A stretch of DNA of 64,000 nucleotides from Candidatus Opimibacter skivensis (GTDB lineage Bacteria; Bacteroidota; Bacteroidia; Chitinophagales; Saprospiraceae), in assembly GCA_016721905.1 (NCBI GenBank), contig JADKHH010000001.1:310001-374000 (forward strand), given 5' to 3'. The first letter of the stretch is position 1. Each line of letters begins with the position of its first letter. Below are positions 28,364 to 36,794 of this stretch, piece after piece. Made by a program: the position numbers and the translations under genes. Below the pieces are notes generated by a model that saw only the letters and a list, made by a program, of their open reading frames with translations, made no database searches and was not told where the DNA came from.

Positions 28364-28528
28364 ATGTCAAACATGAAAGTATCTTCTTTAAAGTTCTTAC
28401 TGATTGCTGTAGGTTTAGTAGCCTGTGTATCAATGACTTCGAGCTGTAACAAAGGCTACGGTTGCCCGAGTGACTTCTCAGTAGACGCTGCTGCAAAGGC
28501 CCCGGCTTCTGTTGATCCTTCCTGCTGA
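28364..28528 (+). CDS. small putative lipoprotein, 54 residues
   Basis: A short open frame starts at ATG 28364 (or at the ATG two codons later, MKVSSLKFLL). A hydrophobic segment leads to SMTSSCNKGYGCPSDF, which looks like a lipobox with Cys near residue 28, followed by an Ala-rich tail ending SVDPSC. The mature peptide would be only ~27 residues with three Cys. I do not recognise a family. Tiny lipoproteins of this kind are often missed. A 9-bp perfect hairpin lies 36 bp after the stop, consistent with a short monocistronic transcript. Confidence 0.6.
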   Translation: MSNMKVSSLKFLLIAVGLVACVSMTSSCNKGYGCPSDFSVDAAAKAPASVDPSC

Positions 28529-28563
28529 TCTCCCTATATTTCCGGGAAGACACACACGAGTAT

Positions 28564-28589
28564 CCCGGTTTTATGAGACTAAAACCGGG
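28564..28589 (+). terminator. perfect hairpin after the small lipoprotein gene
   Basis: CCCGGTTTT and AAAACCGGG form a 9-bp stem with an 8-base loop. No T run follows, so it may be a processing or stability hairpin and not a classical terminator. Confidence 0.35.
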
Positions 28590-28623
28590 AAAATCAACAC
28601 CAAACCACCGCTAACATACACCA

Positions 28624-29310
28624 ATGACCACTAACGACATCCCCCCTATGCTGGGCTGGGATGATGTGTATATTGTCACCACCCGTGATGGATCTGATAC
28701 ATTGTACAGCAGGTCGCACAATGCTACTTATCACTCCCTTTTTGGTGCAGTTGGTGAAAGCAAGCACGTGTTCATCCAACATGGCCTGAAGACACTGGCC
28801 GATCGCCCCTCCATTTCGATTCTCGAATTTGGCTTTGGCACAGGTTTGAATGCCTTCCTGGCGTATCTTTTTGCGATCACCTCGGAGAAGCAAATCCAAT
28901 ACACCGGTATCGAAGCATATCCTATCGATGCTGAAATCGCCCAGAAATTAAACTACCCGCAATACCTCGCGTTTCCCGAAGAACAGGATATCTTTTTAAG
29001 GATGCACCTTGAAGTCTCTTTTATTTCTGATTCATTCCATTTCACGAAACTCCCAGGTTACACGCATGTGCCGGCAGATGAAGAATTTGATTGCATCTTC
29101 TTTGATGCTTTCGCACCGGGAGCCCAGCCTGAATTATGGGAGCAATCAGTCTTTGACCAACTATATAAACTAACCTCTGAAGGCGGTTGTCTTGTCACCT
29201 ATTGCGCACAAGGCGAAGCCCGGCGCAGAATGGAGAAAGCCGGTTATAAGGTCGAACGTATCCCCGGCCCCCCGGGTAAAAGAGAAATGCTCAGAGCTGT
29301 GAGAGCGTAA
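28624..29310 (+). CDS. mnmD: tRNA U34 mnm5s2U methyltransferase domain protein (MnmD)
   Basis: This is a 228-residue protein. GWDDVYIVTTRDGSDTLYS at the start and ILEFGFGTGLNAFLAYL (about 62-78) form the SAM site. FDCIFFDAFAPGAQPELW (about 157-174) and GGCLVTYCAQGEARRRM are the conserved MnmC-N signatures, and VERIPGPPGKREMLRA closes it. It performs the last methylation of mnm5(s2)U34 in tRNA. It is a stand-alone methyltransferase without the FAD-dependent MnmC-C half, as in other Bacteroidota. Two palindromic repeats follow its stop. Confidence 0.92.
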   Translation: MTTNDIPPMLGWDDVYIVTTRDGSDTLYSRSHNATYHSLFGAVGESKHVFIQHGLKTLADRPSISILEFGFGTGLNAFLAYLFAITSEKQIQYTGIEAYPIDAEIAQKLNYPQYLAFPEEQDIFLRMHLEVSFISDSFHFTKLPGYTHVPADEEFDCIFFDAFAPGAQPELWEQSVFDQLYKLTSEGGCLVTYCAQGEARRRMEKAGYKVERIPGPPGKREMLRAVRA

Positions 29311-29323
29311 GCTCCCTCAGCGG

Positions 29324-29393
29324 AGCCGTTGTTGGTGTCCTCACCAACAACCACAAAAATCCATGCTGGTGGTGAGGACACCAAGCCATCGGC
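29324..29393. repeat. palindromic interspersed repeat, family A copy 2
   Basis: This 70-bp unit is closely similar to 26690-26760, with GTTGTTGGTGTCCTCACC followed by GGTGAGGACACC. It lies just after mnmD. Confidence 0.82.
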
Positions 29394-29411
29394 ATCTTAA
29401 ATCCTGCGGCG

Positions 29412-29442
29412 AAGCCGTTGTTGGTGTCCTCACCAACAACCA
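29412..29442. repeat. palindromic interspersed repeat, family A copy 3 (half unit)
   Basis: Only the left hairpin (AGCCGTTGTTGGTG then CACCAACAACCA) is present, 18 bp after copy 2. It ends shortly before the next gene's promoter region. Confidence 0.75.
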
Positions 29443-29485
29443 CCCAGATTCCGTACTTTTACGCAGTAAAAAAGTAATCAAACAC

Positions 29486-30022
29486 ATGTCAGAACACAAA
29501 GAACTCCTCGGCGTTGGTTCACGGGTAAAACATCCTGCTTATGGTGATGGTGTAGTCATACGCCTCCACCCGGTCGCATACGAAGTTAGCTTCATGGTAT
29601 ACGGCATCAAGAATGTAGGCAAAGAATATGACCAATGGGAAATCATCGATCGGATTGAAGCAGTCGAACCGGTATCCTATACAGAAGCTGAGCGTTCATT
29701 GATGAAAATCCTGAAGACCTGGGGTGAAATCACAGAGATTGTCCCGATCGGTGATAAATGGAAAGGGGGCGTGATGTTATTACAACCACAGGACAAGTCA
29801 CTCAAGCCAAAAGATATTCCGGTAGAAACCTTTTTCCACAAAATCGTGATGCTGCGCGACCGTCTGCGCGTATTGGAACAAAAAATAAACAGCAATCCTA
29901 AACTGACAGACGAGGATAAGATTGATATGCAGCAATACATCACCCGCATCTACGGAAGCCTGACTACATTCAATGTATTGTTCCGTGAAAAAGATCACCA
30001 CTTTGTAGGTGAAAAATCATAA
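29486..30022 (+). CDS. conserved hypothetical protein with SH3/Tudor-like N-terminus
   Basis: From the ATG at 29486 the protein has 178 residues. The same frame is open upstream only because it reads through the palindromic repeats, so the longer form is rejected. GSRVKHPAYGDGVVIRL followed by YEVSFMVYGIKNVGKEYD resembles a small beta-barrel like the UvrD/PcrA C-terminal or CarD-like fold, and the C-terminal half is helical (MLRDRLRVLEQKINS). It may bind nucleic acid or protein, but this is inference. The thioredoxin-like gene begins 4 bp after its stop. Confidence 0.7.
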   Translation: MSEHKELLGVGSRVKHPAYGDGVVIRLHPVAYEVSFMVYGIKNVGKEYDQWEIIDRIEAVEPVSYTEAERSLMKILKTWGEITEIVPIGDKWKGGVMLLQPQDKSLKPKDIPVETFFHKIVMLRDRLRVLEQKINSNPKLTDEDKIDMQQYITRIYGSLTTFNVLFREKDHHFVGEKS

Positions 30023-30026
30023 TGGA

Positions 30027-31307
30027 ATGACTAAGTGGCTATTGTTCTTTTTGCTTATCGCATCTTTTTCCTCCTGCATTAAACTTGGTGAGCACTATTC
30101 TTCCATTCCTCCGGGTATGTGGAGAGGTGTGCTGGTGCTCACTGACGAACTGGAAGGCTTTGATGAAAAATCTAAAGGGGAACTACCCTTCAACTTCGAA
30201 GTAGTGTACGATACACCTGATTCTTTTCATCTGGTGATCCATAATGGCGATGAACGAATCGTGGTCAGTGATATCAGTACAGGCGTTGATAGAAGAGTTG
30301 CACGCGACTCCATTCGGATTGACTTCCCGATCTATGATTCACATATACAGGCGCAGTATGAAGAGGATGCTATTGAAGGCTGGTGGGTGGTCAGAAACCG
30401 CAAGGACTACAAAATTAGATTCAGGGCGCTGCACGGACAACCCTATCGTTTTTTCCAGACACTTGATCCACCTGCCGCGGACCTGACAGGTAAGTGGGAT
30501 TGTACTTTTGGAATAGAAACAGAGGAGCCTACAAGAAGCATTGGTGAATTTGTTCAAGAAGGTAATCACATCACCGGAACATTTCTGTCACCAACAGGTG
30601 ATGATCGGTTCCTGGAAGGTGTTGTCAATGGTGATCGCCTCCATCTCTCGGTTTTTGACGGAAGCCATGCCTATCTCTATGAGGCCAAGATCCTTCCGGA
30701 TGGGCAGTTGACCGGCATCTACAGATCAGGTAATCATTTCAAAACCTATTGGGAAGGCAAACGCTCGGATTCTATAGAATTGAAATCGCTTGGCGATCCA
30801 CTGGGATTGACCATCATGAATAATGATGAGGTCTTTACGCTCGCGCTGCCAGATGCAAAGGGTAATCTTATTGATATCAGCCAGGGACAACTAGCCGGCA
30901 AACCGAAGATCATTCAGATCATGGGTACATGGTGTCCAAATTGTAAAGATGAAACCGCCTTTCTACTCAGCTATCTCAAGGAAAATTCAGATCCCGGATT
31001 TGAAATTGTAGGTGTTTCCTTCGAGCGACATACTGATACGACCAAAGCAATAGCGGCTATCGAGACTTACAAATCGAAAATGCAGATTCCCTACCCTATC
31101 GTTTATGGTGGTACCAATGACAAAAAGAAAGCCGGAGAAGTTTTCCCGATGTTAAACAAAGTCGTTGCGTATCCAACATTAATTTTTCTGGATAAACAAA
31201 ATAAAGTGGTGGCTATTCATACCGGATTTTCAGGTCCAGCTACTTCAGGCTATGCTGCGTTTAAAGAAGAATTTAATGCATTGGTTACTAAAATGAAATC
31301 CCGCTAA
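30027..31307 (+). CDS. TlpA-like thioredoxin-fold lipoprotein
   Basis: From the ATG at 30027 the protein has about 426 residues; a GTG six codons upstream is possible. LLFFLLIASFSSCIKLG is a lipoprotein signal. An extracytoplasmic beta-rich domain (about 30-270) precedes a C-terminal thioredoxin fold with the redox site GTWCPNCKDETA (about 303) and the cis-Pro region AYPTLIFLDKQ. Such TlpA/ResA-like proteins reduce disulfides in the periplasm, for example in cytochrome c maturation. The substrate is unknown. The stop overlaps the next ATG by one base. Confidence 0.83.
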   Translation: MTKWLLFFLLIASFSSCIKLGEHYSSIPPGMWRGVLVLTDELEGFDEKSKGELPFNFEVVYDTPDSFHLVIHNGDERIVVSDISTGVDRRVARDSIRIDFPIYDSHIQAQYEEDAIEGWWVVRNRKDYKIRFRALHGQPYRFFQTLDPPAADLTGKWDCTFGIETEEPTRSIGEFVQEGNHITGTFLSPTGDDRFLEGVVNGDRLHLSVFDGSHAYLYEAKILPDGQLTGIYRSGNHFKTYWEGKRSDSIELKSLGDPLGLTIMNNDEVFTLALPDAKGNLIDISQGQLAGKPKIIQIMGTWCPNCKDETAFLLSYLKENSDPGFEIVGVSFERHTDTTKAIAAIETYKSKMQIPYPIVYGGTNDKKKAGEVFPMLNKVVAYPTLIFLDKQNKVVAIHTGFSGPATSGYAAFKEEFNALVTKMKSR

Positions 31308-32083
31308 TGAATAAATGCGTATTGATCACCGGCGCTACAAGTGGAATCGGTCTCGCCACAGCCCGGGAATTTGCCATGCATGGATATGATCTTATCCTGA
31401 CCGCAAGACGCGAAGACAGGTTGGCTGAATTAAAAAAAGAACTTTCCTCTTCCTTTCCAGTAGATATCACGACACTTTGTTTTGACATCAGGAATCAGGC
31501 AGAGTGTGCATCAGCGATATCATCTATACATCGCCCTATTGATATTCTCATCAATAATGCAGGCCTGGCCCGTGGCCTCGACTTCATCCATGAGGGCAAC
31601 CTGGAGCACTGGGAGCAAATGATTGACACCAATATTAAGGGCTTGTTGTATATAACCCGACTTGTCAGCCCCGGTATGGTGGAACGAAAATCGGGACATA
31701 TCATCAACCTCTGCTCCACAGCAGGCAAAGAGATTTATCCTAAGGGTAATGTTTATTGCGCCACTAAATTTGCGGTGGAAGCATTGACAAGGGCAATACG
31801 GGCAGATTTATACATGCATGGTATACGTGTTTCTCAAGTTGCTCCAGGTCATGTCGAATCAACAGAATTTGCACGTGTTCGTTTTGACTGGGATGAACAG
31901 AAAGCAAGTATCTACGAAGATTTCAATCCACTCACTTCAAAAGATGTGGCTGAAGCCATTTATTTCATCGCGTCCAGGCCGCCTCATGTCAACGTGCAGG
32001 ACATCCTCATGATGGGCACACAACAAGCAGGAAGCACAATGGTGGACCGGTCAGGAAGGAAATATGATTCAACCAAAGAATGA
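31307..32083 (+). CDS. short-chain dehydrogenase/reductase (YdfG-like)
   Basis: This is a 258-residue classical SDR: TGATSGIG (about 8-15), TARREDR, NNAGLARG (about 83-90), catalytic Ser in LCSTAGKEIYPKGN, and YCATKFAVEAL with Tyr and Lys at about 148 and 152. The TARRxDRL and FxRVRF motifs fit the YdfG-type NADP-dependent 3-hydroxy acid dehydrogenases. The exact substrate is not assigned. It is translationally coupled to the thioredoxin-like gene by a 1-bp stop-start overlap. Confidence 0.88.
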   Translation: MNKCVLITGATSGIGLATAREFAMHGYDLILTARREDRLAELKKELSSSFPVDITTLCFDIRNQAECASAISSIHRPIDILINNAGLARGLDFIHEGNLEHWEQMIDTNIKGLLYITRLVSPGMVERKSGHIINLCSTAGKEIYPKGNVYCATKFAVEALTRAIRADLYMHGIRVSQVAPGHVESTEFARVRFDWDEQKASIYEDFNPLTSKDVAEAIYFIASRPPHVNVQDILMMGTQQAGSTMVDRSGRKYDSTKE

Positions 32084-32196
32084 ATTTCAACCGCTAGCAG
32101 TAACTATCAACTGTGATTTACAACTAAAAGCTTCCTAATCAAACATATGAATTAGCTAATTTTCATTTCCAACAATACATCGCTAACAGATCTATC

Positions 32197-34065
32197 ATGA
32201 AATCTAATCTCATTTACGTTCTTTTTATTTCCTTGACTCTTTCAGTCTGGAGCTGTAAAAATGATCAAAAGACATCTTCGTTAATGTCAAAAGAAGTAAC
32301 TCCTGTTATGGACACACATTCCTATGCACATCCTGACCAGGCCGTGGTCAGGCATCTTTCACTTGATCTCACAGCCGATTTCACTGCAAAGAAAATATTT
32401 GGGACAGCGACCTATGATATCACGGTGCAGCCAGGAGCAGACAGTATAATCCTTGACTCCAGAGATCTGGAAATTCAAAAAGTAATGGTGGATGATGCAG
32501 AAACTCCTTTCACACTTGGCACTTCTAGCGAATGGCTAGGACAACCATTATCCATACCAGTAAAAACAGGTTCCAAAAAAATCGCTATCACCTATTCCAC
32601 CCGACCAGGCGCTGAAGCCCTGCAGTGGCTCGAACCATCACAGACCGCTGGAAAGAAACTTCCGTATCTGTTTACACAAGGACAAGCTATCCTCACCAGG
32701 ACATGGATACCCATCCAGGACAGTCCCGGTATACGGATGACCTATGACGCTAAGATTTCTGTTCCAAAAGAATTGATGGCGGTCATGAGTGCATCAAACC
32801 CTCAATCTAAAAATGAGGATGGTGTCTATACTTTCAAGATGGCGCAACCCATACCTGCATATCTAATCGCATTGGCTATCGGCGATCTTGAATTCAAATC
32901 ATTGGGTAAGAGAACAGGTGTCTATACCGAACCATCCATGATGGACAAAGCTTCTTCTGAATTGACGGATACCGAAAAAATGGTTGAAGCAGCAGAAGCG
33001 CTTTACGGCCCTTATCAATGGGAAAGATATGATCTCATTGTGTTACCTCCATCTTTTCCTTTTGGTGGAATGGAGAATCCACGACTTACTTTCGCGACGC
33101 CAACGATTCTTGCCGGTGACAAATCATTGGTTGCACTCATCGCGCATGAGCTCGCGCACAGCTGGTCAGGCAATCTTGTGACGAATGCCACCTGGAACGA
33201 CTTCTGGCTCAATGAAGGCTTCACCGTTTATTTCGAACTCCGCATCATGGAAGCATTGTATGGAAAATCATACACTGCTATGTTAGCTAGTCTTGGTTAT
33301 CAAAGCCTGAAGGCAACTGTTGCTGATTTGACCCCAAGAGAAACACATCTCTTTCTTGATCTTGCCGGAAAAAATCCGGATGACGGCATGACCGATATCG
33401 CCTATGAAAAAGGTGCTCACTTCCTGCTCATGCTCGAAGAGAAAGCAGGTCGGGAAACATTTGATGCTTTCCTGAAATCATATTTCAAGGATCATGAATT
33501 TCAATCCATGACCACCACCACTTTCCTGGAATACCTTGATGAAAATCTGATCAAACCTAATAAGCTGGATGTGAATGTTGATGAATGGGTTTATGGCCCG
33601 GGCCTTCCTGCAAATTGTCCTGTCGCGTCTTCAGAAAGGTTTACAAGTGTTGATGTACAGGCCGATAATTTCATCAAAGGGCAACCTGCACCATCACTCA
33701 ATATCAATGGATGGACCACCCAGGAATGGCTTCACTTTATACAAGCATTACCTGATAGTCTTTCTGCTGCACAAATGAAAGATCTGGATACTGCTTTCGG
33801 CTTTACAAAATCAGGCAATAGTGAGATACAGGCCGCATGGTACAAGCTCGCGATCAATCAGGGTTACGGCAAGCAGATTGTGCCCTCTATTCGCCAGTTC
33901 TTAGTCGAAGTGGGACGTCGTAAGTTTCTCACTCCGCTCTATACAGCGATGCTGGAAAATGGCATGAAGGAAGAAGCACAATCCATCTATAAAGAAGCAC
34001 GTCCAAATTATCATAGCGTAGCCTACAATACAATGGATAAGCTTTTTAGTGAGGCAAAAGACTAA
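32197..34065 (+). CDS. M1 family aminopeptidase, leukotriene A4 hydrolase-like lipoprotein
   Basis: This is a 622-residue protein. A lipoprotein signal (LTLSVWSCKND) is followed by the beta-rich N-domain, the substrate motif FGGMENPRLTF (about 288), the zinc site HELAHSWSGN (about 313), NEGFTVYFE with the third zinc ligand, and a C-terminal helical region with FLVEVGRRKFLTPLYTAML, typical of leukotriene A4 hydrolase-like members. It would act as a zinc aminopeptidase at the outer face of the cell. It stands alone after the SDR. Confidence 0.92.
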   Translation: MKSNLIYVLFISLTLSVWSCKNDQKTSSLMSKEVTPVMDTHSYAHPDQAVVRHLSLDLTADFTAKKIFGTATYDITVQPGADSIILDSRDLEIQKVMVDDAETPFTLGTSSEWLGQPLSIPVKTGSKKIAITYSTRPGAEALQWLEPSQTAGKKLPYLFTQGQAILTRTWIPIQDSPGIRMTYDAKISVPKELMAVMSASNPQSKNEDGVYTFKMAQPIPAYLIALAIGDLEFKSLGKRTGVYTEPSMMDKASSELTDTEKMVEAAEALYGPYQWERYDLIVLPPSFPFGGMENPRLTFATPTILAGDKSLVALIAHELAHSWSGNLVTNATWNDFWLNEGFTVYFELRIMEALYGKSYTAMLASLGYQSLKATVADLTPRETHLFLDLAGKNPDDGMTDIAYEKGAHFLLMLEEKAGRETFDAFLKSYFKDHEFQSMTTTTFLEYLDENLIKPNKLDVNVDEWVYGPGLPANCPVASSERFTSVDVQADNFIKGQPAPSLNINGWTTQEWLHFIQALPDSLSAAQMKDLDTAFGFTKSGNSEIQAAWYKLAINQGYGKQIVPSIRQFLVEVGRRKFLTPLYTAMLENGMKEEAQSIYKEARPNYHSVAYNTMDKLFSEAKD

Positions 34066-34097
34066 AAGAGGCTAATGCCTCTACTCGTATAATGATC

Positions 34098-34257
34098 GAT
34101 GATCACAAATCATCGATCCAAGTGCCGTAGGCACGACCGATTTTGTAAAGTGGTGTTTTAACCCCACGAAAAAAAGACGATGATCACAAATCATCGATCC
34201 CAGTGCCGTAAGGCACGACCGATTATGTACCGTGGGGTTTTAACCCCACGAAAAAGA
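34098..34257. repeat. tandem 81-bp palindromic repeat, family B, two units
   Basis: Two copies with an 81-bp period (starting 34098 and 34179) each contain three palindromes: GATGAT...ATCATC, GTGCCGTAGGCAC, and a GTGGGG/CCCCAC hairpin around TTTTAA. The copies differ at a few positions. No gene is seen in 34066-34263. Confidence 0.85.
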
Positions 34258-34263
34258 CTGAGC

Positions 34264-35058
34264 CTACTTCGGTGCTACCAGGTAATAAACCCCTGTAGTC
34301 AGAAAATTCCTTATCCACGGTATGTTACGGATCAATGAATTTTGAAGTCTTGGTTTTACACCAAACTTGTATTGATAGATTGGGTTGAATAGATAATGCT
34401 GTTTGGCAACGGTCTTTAACTTGTTTGCGCGAAGGCATTTCTCAAATCGCTCTATGCTGATCCCGGTTGATTTCACTTCCATGAGATCAACGATCGTCAC
34501 CTGCTCCTCGCCTGCCATCGTCAAGACTCCTTTGTAGAGGAATGACGGCAACAAATGAAAGTAAGGAAGCTTACTTAATATTTTGCTTTTGCAGACTTGC
34601 TGGTGCCCCCCGTAGGGCATTTGCCAGGGTGGAAAAGCAAAGAAGATGTAACCATCTTCTTTCAGGAACAAGGTCAGCTGGGAGATAAACTCTAGTTGAC
34701 CTGGAATATGCTCTATGACATCCTTCAGGATCACCAGGTCATACTTTCCGCCTAGATCATGTTCCGGATCAATATCAAAAATATTGCGGTTTACAAATTC
34801 AATCCTGCCTTCCGCCAGTGCTTCTTCGTGATATTTTTTAGCTTGTTCAATCCTATGGGTGGATAGTTCAATACCTGTGCAAAACGCACCTTCCTCAAGA
34901 AAACATTTCAGTACCCCTGCTTCTGCACATCCGATTTCCAGAACACGACTCCATTTCTTCCCTGGCGCATGCTGCTGCAGCATCGGAAGAATATAATCTT
35001 TGGTAACACGGTACTGCATATCAAAGTACCTGTCCTTGTCTTTATGAAATTCGTACAT
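34264..35058 (-). CDS. class I SAM-dependent methyltransferase
   Basis: This is a 264-residue protein. VLEIGCAEAGVLKCFLE (about 39-55) is the SAM-binding motif I, GIELSTHRIEQAKKY motif II, and YDLVILKDVIEHIPGQ with LTLFLKEDGYIFFAFPPW motifs III and IV. It resembles methyltransferase type 11/12 proteins acting on small molecules, lipids or sugars. No specific substrate can be given. Its start overlaps the stop of the enoyl-CoA hydratase gene by one base, so the two are co-translated. Confidence 0.85.
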   Translation of the reverse strand: MYEFHKDKDRYFDMQYRVTKDYILPMLQQHAPGKKWSRVLEIGCAEAGVLKCFLEEGAFCTGIELSTHRIEQAKKYHEEALAEGRIEFVNRNIFDIDPEHDLGGKYDLVILKDVIEHIPGQLEFISQLTLFLKEDGYIFFAFPPWQMPYGGHQQVCKSKILSKLPYFHLLPSFLYKGVLTMAGEEQVTIVDLMEVKSTGISIERFEKCLRANKLKTVAKQHYLFNPIYQYKFGVKPRLQNSLIRNIPWIRNFLTTGVYYLVAPK

Positions 35059-35843
35059 CAGTTGCCTTTAAATGCAGGCTTACGTTTCTCGATGAACGCA
35101 CCTGTACCTTCCAGGAAATCTGCGCTATCGGCTATTTCTCCAAACGTCCGTGCTTCCATTGCAAAGCCATCTACGCCCGGCAGAAATTGACTATTGACAC
35201 ATCTGATCACCCCTTTGAGCGCTAACGGACCTTTAGTGATAATCTTTGCGGCCAGTTCTCTAGCCTTGTCCATGAGTTGGTCTGGCTCCACTACATAATT
35301 AGTCAAACCCAGACGCAATGCTTCTTCAGCACCAACCATGTCGCCGGTCATGAGCAACTCCATCGCCTTTCCTTTACCAATTAATTGAACAAGTCGTTGC
35401 GTACCACCATACCCAGGAACGATCCCGAGATTCACTTCAGGTTGCCCGAAGCGCGCCTTGGTGGAAGCTGCTCTAAAGTGACACGCCATCGCCAGCTCAC
35501 ATCCACCACCGAGCGCGAAACCATTGACAGCCGCGATGACAGGCAGATGGAAGTCTTCAATCAGCCGGAATATTTGTTGACCTTTTGTGCTTAAGCGTTC
35601 AGCATCTGTACTGTTGAGTCCATGCAGCTCTTTGATGTCAGCACCTGCAGCAAAAGCTTTTTCACCCGATCCGGTGATGATGACACATCCTGCATTGTAT
35701 TGCTTGAAATCTTCAGCAAAAAAAGAATTCAGCTCATCAAACATCAATGCATTGAGTGCATTCATGGCATCTGGCCTGTTCAGGCGCAGGACGAGGACAT
35801 TATCCGCAATGTCTATCAATAAGGTCTCATATGCTTTCATCAT
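35058..35843 (-). CDS. enoyl-CoA hydratase/isomerase family protein
   Basis: This has about 261 residues from the paired ATGs at 35843/35840; a much longer upstream frame lacks homology and overlaps the DUF2752 gene. The crotonase features are clear: LNRPDAMNALN, the oxyanion-hole GEKAFAAGADIKEL (about 63), NGFALGGGCELAMACHFR (about 105) and FGQPEVNLGIVPGYGGTQRL with both catalytic Glu positions (E of GGGCEL and of QPEV). It probably hydrates enoyl-CoA in fatty acid oxidation or a butanoate-type pathway. Confidence 0.92.
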   Translation of the reverse strand: MMKAYETLLIDIADNVLVLRLNRPDAMNALNALMFDELNSFFAEDFKQYNAGCVIITGSGEKAFAAGADIKELHGLNSTDAERLSTKGQQIFRLIEDFHLPVIAAVNGFALGGGCELAMACHFRAASTKARFGQPEVNLGIVPGYGGTQRLVQLIGKGKAMELLMTGDMVGAEEALRLGLTNYVVEPDQLMDKARELAAKIITKGPLALKGVIRCVNSQFLPGVDGFAMEARTFGEIADSADFLEGTGAFIEKRKPAFKGN

Positions 35844-35893
35844 GCAAAAATAATCAACTCTGAGCAGCCAATGGACAGGGGACGTCCTCAAGA

Positions 35894-36262
35894 TCAGATA
35901 TGCCAGAGATTTCTTCCTAACCAAAAAGCCAGGATGATGATTAAAGAGGCCCAGGCTGCTCTGCTCCCATACCATCGCTTCCGGATAGCTGGCCAATATT
36001 TTCCACTGAAAAGGGAAAAGCTATATCCCGCAAGGGCATAAACGAATGCAGGAATAAGTAAGGCATTAAGCTGGAATGCTGCACCAAACTGCCCATGCAG
36101 TAGCTGATGGATAGCCCTTTGTGAACCGCACCCAGGACACATCCATCCGGTGATAGATCGGAAAGGGCATTTAGGAAATGGAAATTCTTGTGGATCGAGA
36201 AGACCATAAATCAAAATGGACACAATGACACCAATTCCAAGAAAAATGTTCGTGCGGTTCAA
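35894..36262 (-). CDS. DUF2752 family membrane protein
   Basis: This is a 122-residue protein with three hydrophobic helices. The CPFRSITGWMCPGCGSQRAIHQLLHG segment (about 32-57), with its CPGCGxxRA core, is the DUF2752 signature. The family is a small integral membrane protein of unknown function. It begins at a TTG directly after the stop of the GYF-CD225 gene with no gap, and the two families are often neighbours in Bacteroidota, which suggests a joint role. Confidence 0.87.
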   Translation of the reverse strand: MNRTNIFLGIGVIVSILIYGLLDPQEFPFPKCPFRSITGWMCPGCGSQRAIHQLLHGQFGAAFQLNALLIPAFVYALAGYSFSLFSGKYWPAIRKRWYGSRAAWASLIIILAFWLGRNLWHI

Positions 36263-36748
36263 TTAGATTTCAATTCCGGATGAATCAGTCCCTGTAAATA
36301 TGCTGAGTATTATGATAAGGAAATAAAGGAAGACTACAATGAACCATGTGATGACTGAGATCTTTACCCATTTAGCTGCATCCTGACTTGCCTTAATTGC
36401 TGCTTCACGTTGGCCGCTGTACCAGAGTGTTTCAACTTTGGTAGCATTGACGATACCGACAATCCCAAAAGGCAGGCAACAAAATATAGTCACCAGAATA
36501 GATTCTATCAGCCATGTCTTTGGTGGGACAACCAATGTCGGATTAATATATGGAGTGCTAGCGGCCGGTGGAATGGGTGGATTTTTAACAAACAAAGCTT
36601 CCAGATCACTGAGGTTACGGGCAGGCACCCAGTCAGGAAGACCATCCTTCCAAACCAGTGTTGATTCACTGATATTCTTTTCCTTTAGTTGCTCAATTGT
36701 AAAGGGACCAAACCGCTCTTTACCATCCGTGAAATAATAATGCACCAT
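36263..36748 (-). CDS. GYF_2 and CD225/dispanin domain membrane protein
   Basis: This is a 161-residue protein. The N-terminal YYFTDGKERFGPFTIEQL and LVWKDGLPDWVPA form a GYF_2 domain (about 1-50). A Pro-rich linker leads to a CD225/dispanin domain with ILVTIFCCLPFGIVGIVNA and a second helix near the C-terminus. CD225 proteins are two-helix membrane proteins related to eukaryotic IFITMs; their bacterial role is unknown. The following DUF2752 gene is joined head to tail. Confidence 0.88.
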   Translation of the reverse strand: MVHYYFTDGKERFGPFTIEQLKEKNISESTLVWKDGLPDWVPARNLSDLEALFVKNPPIPPAASTPYINPTLVVPPKTWLIESILVTIFCCLPFGIVGIVNATKVETLWYSGQREAAIKASQDAAKWVKISVITWFIVVFLYFLIIILSIFTGTDSSGIEI

Positions 36749-36794
36749 AAGGGTTGAATTGAAGTATTAAAATAATCAGAAAACTTTAGCCGCA

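Noticed and set aside
29363..29485. Longer N-terminus for the SH3/Tudor-like gene
   Set aside because: The extension reads through the family A repeat copies and encodes no conserved residues.
35844..35996. Longer N-terminus for the enoyl-CoA hydratase
   Set aside because: It overlaps the DUF2752 gene and has no crotonase homology. The paired ATGs at 35840/35843 fit the family start.
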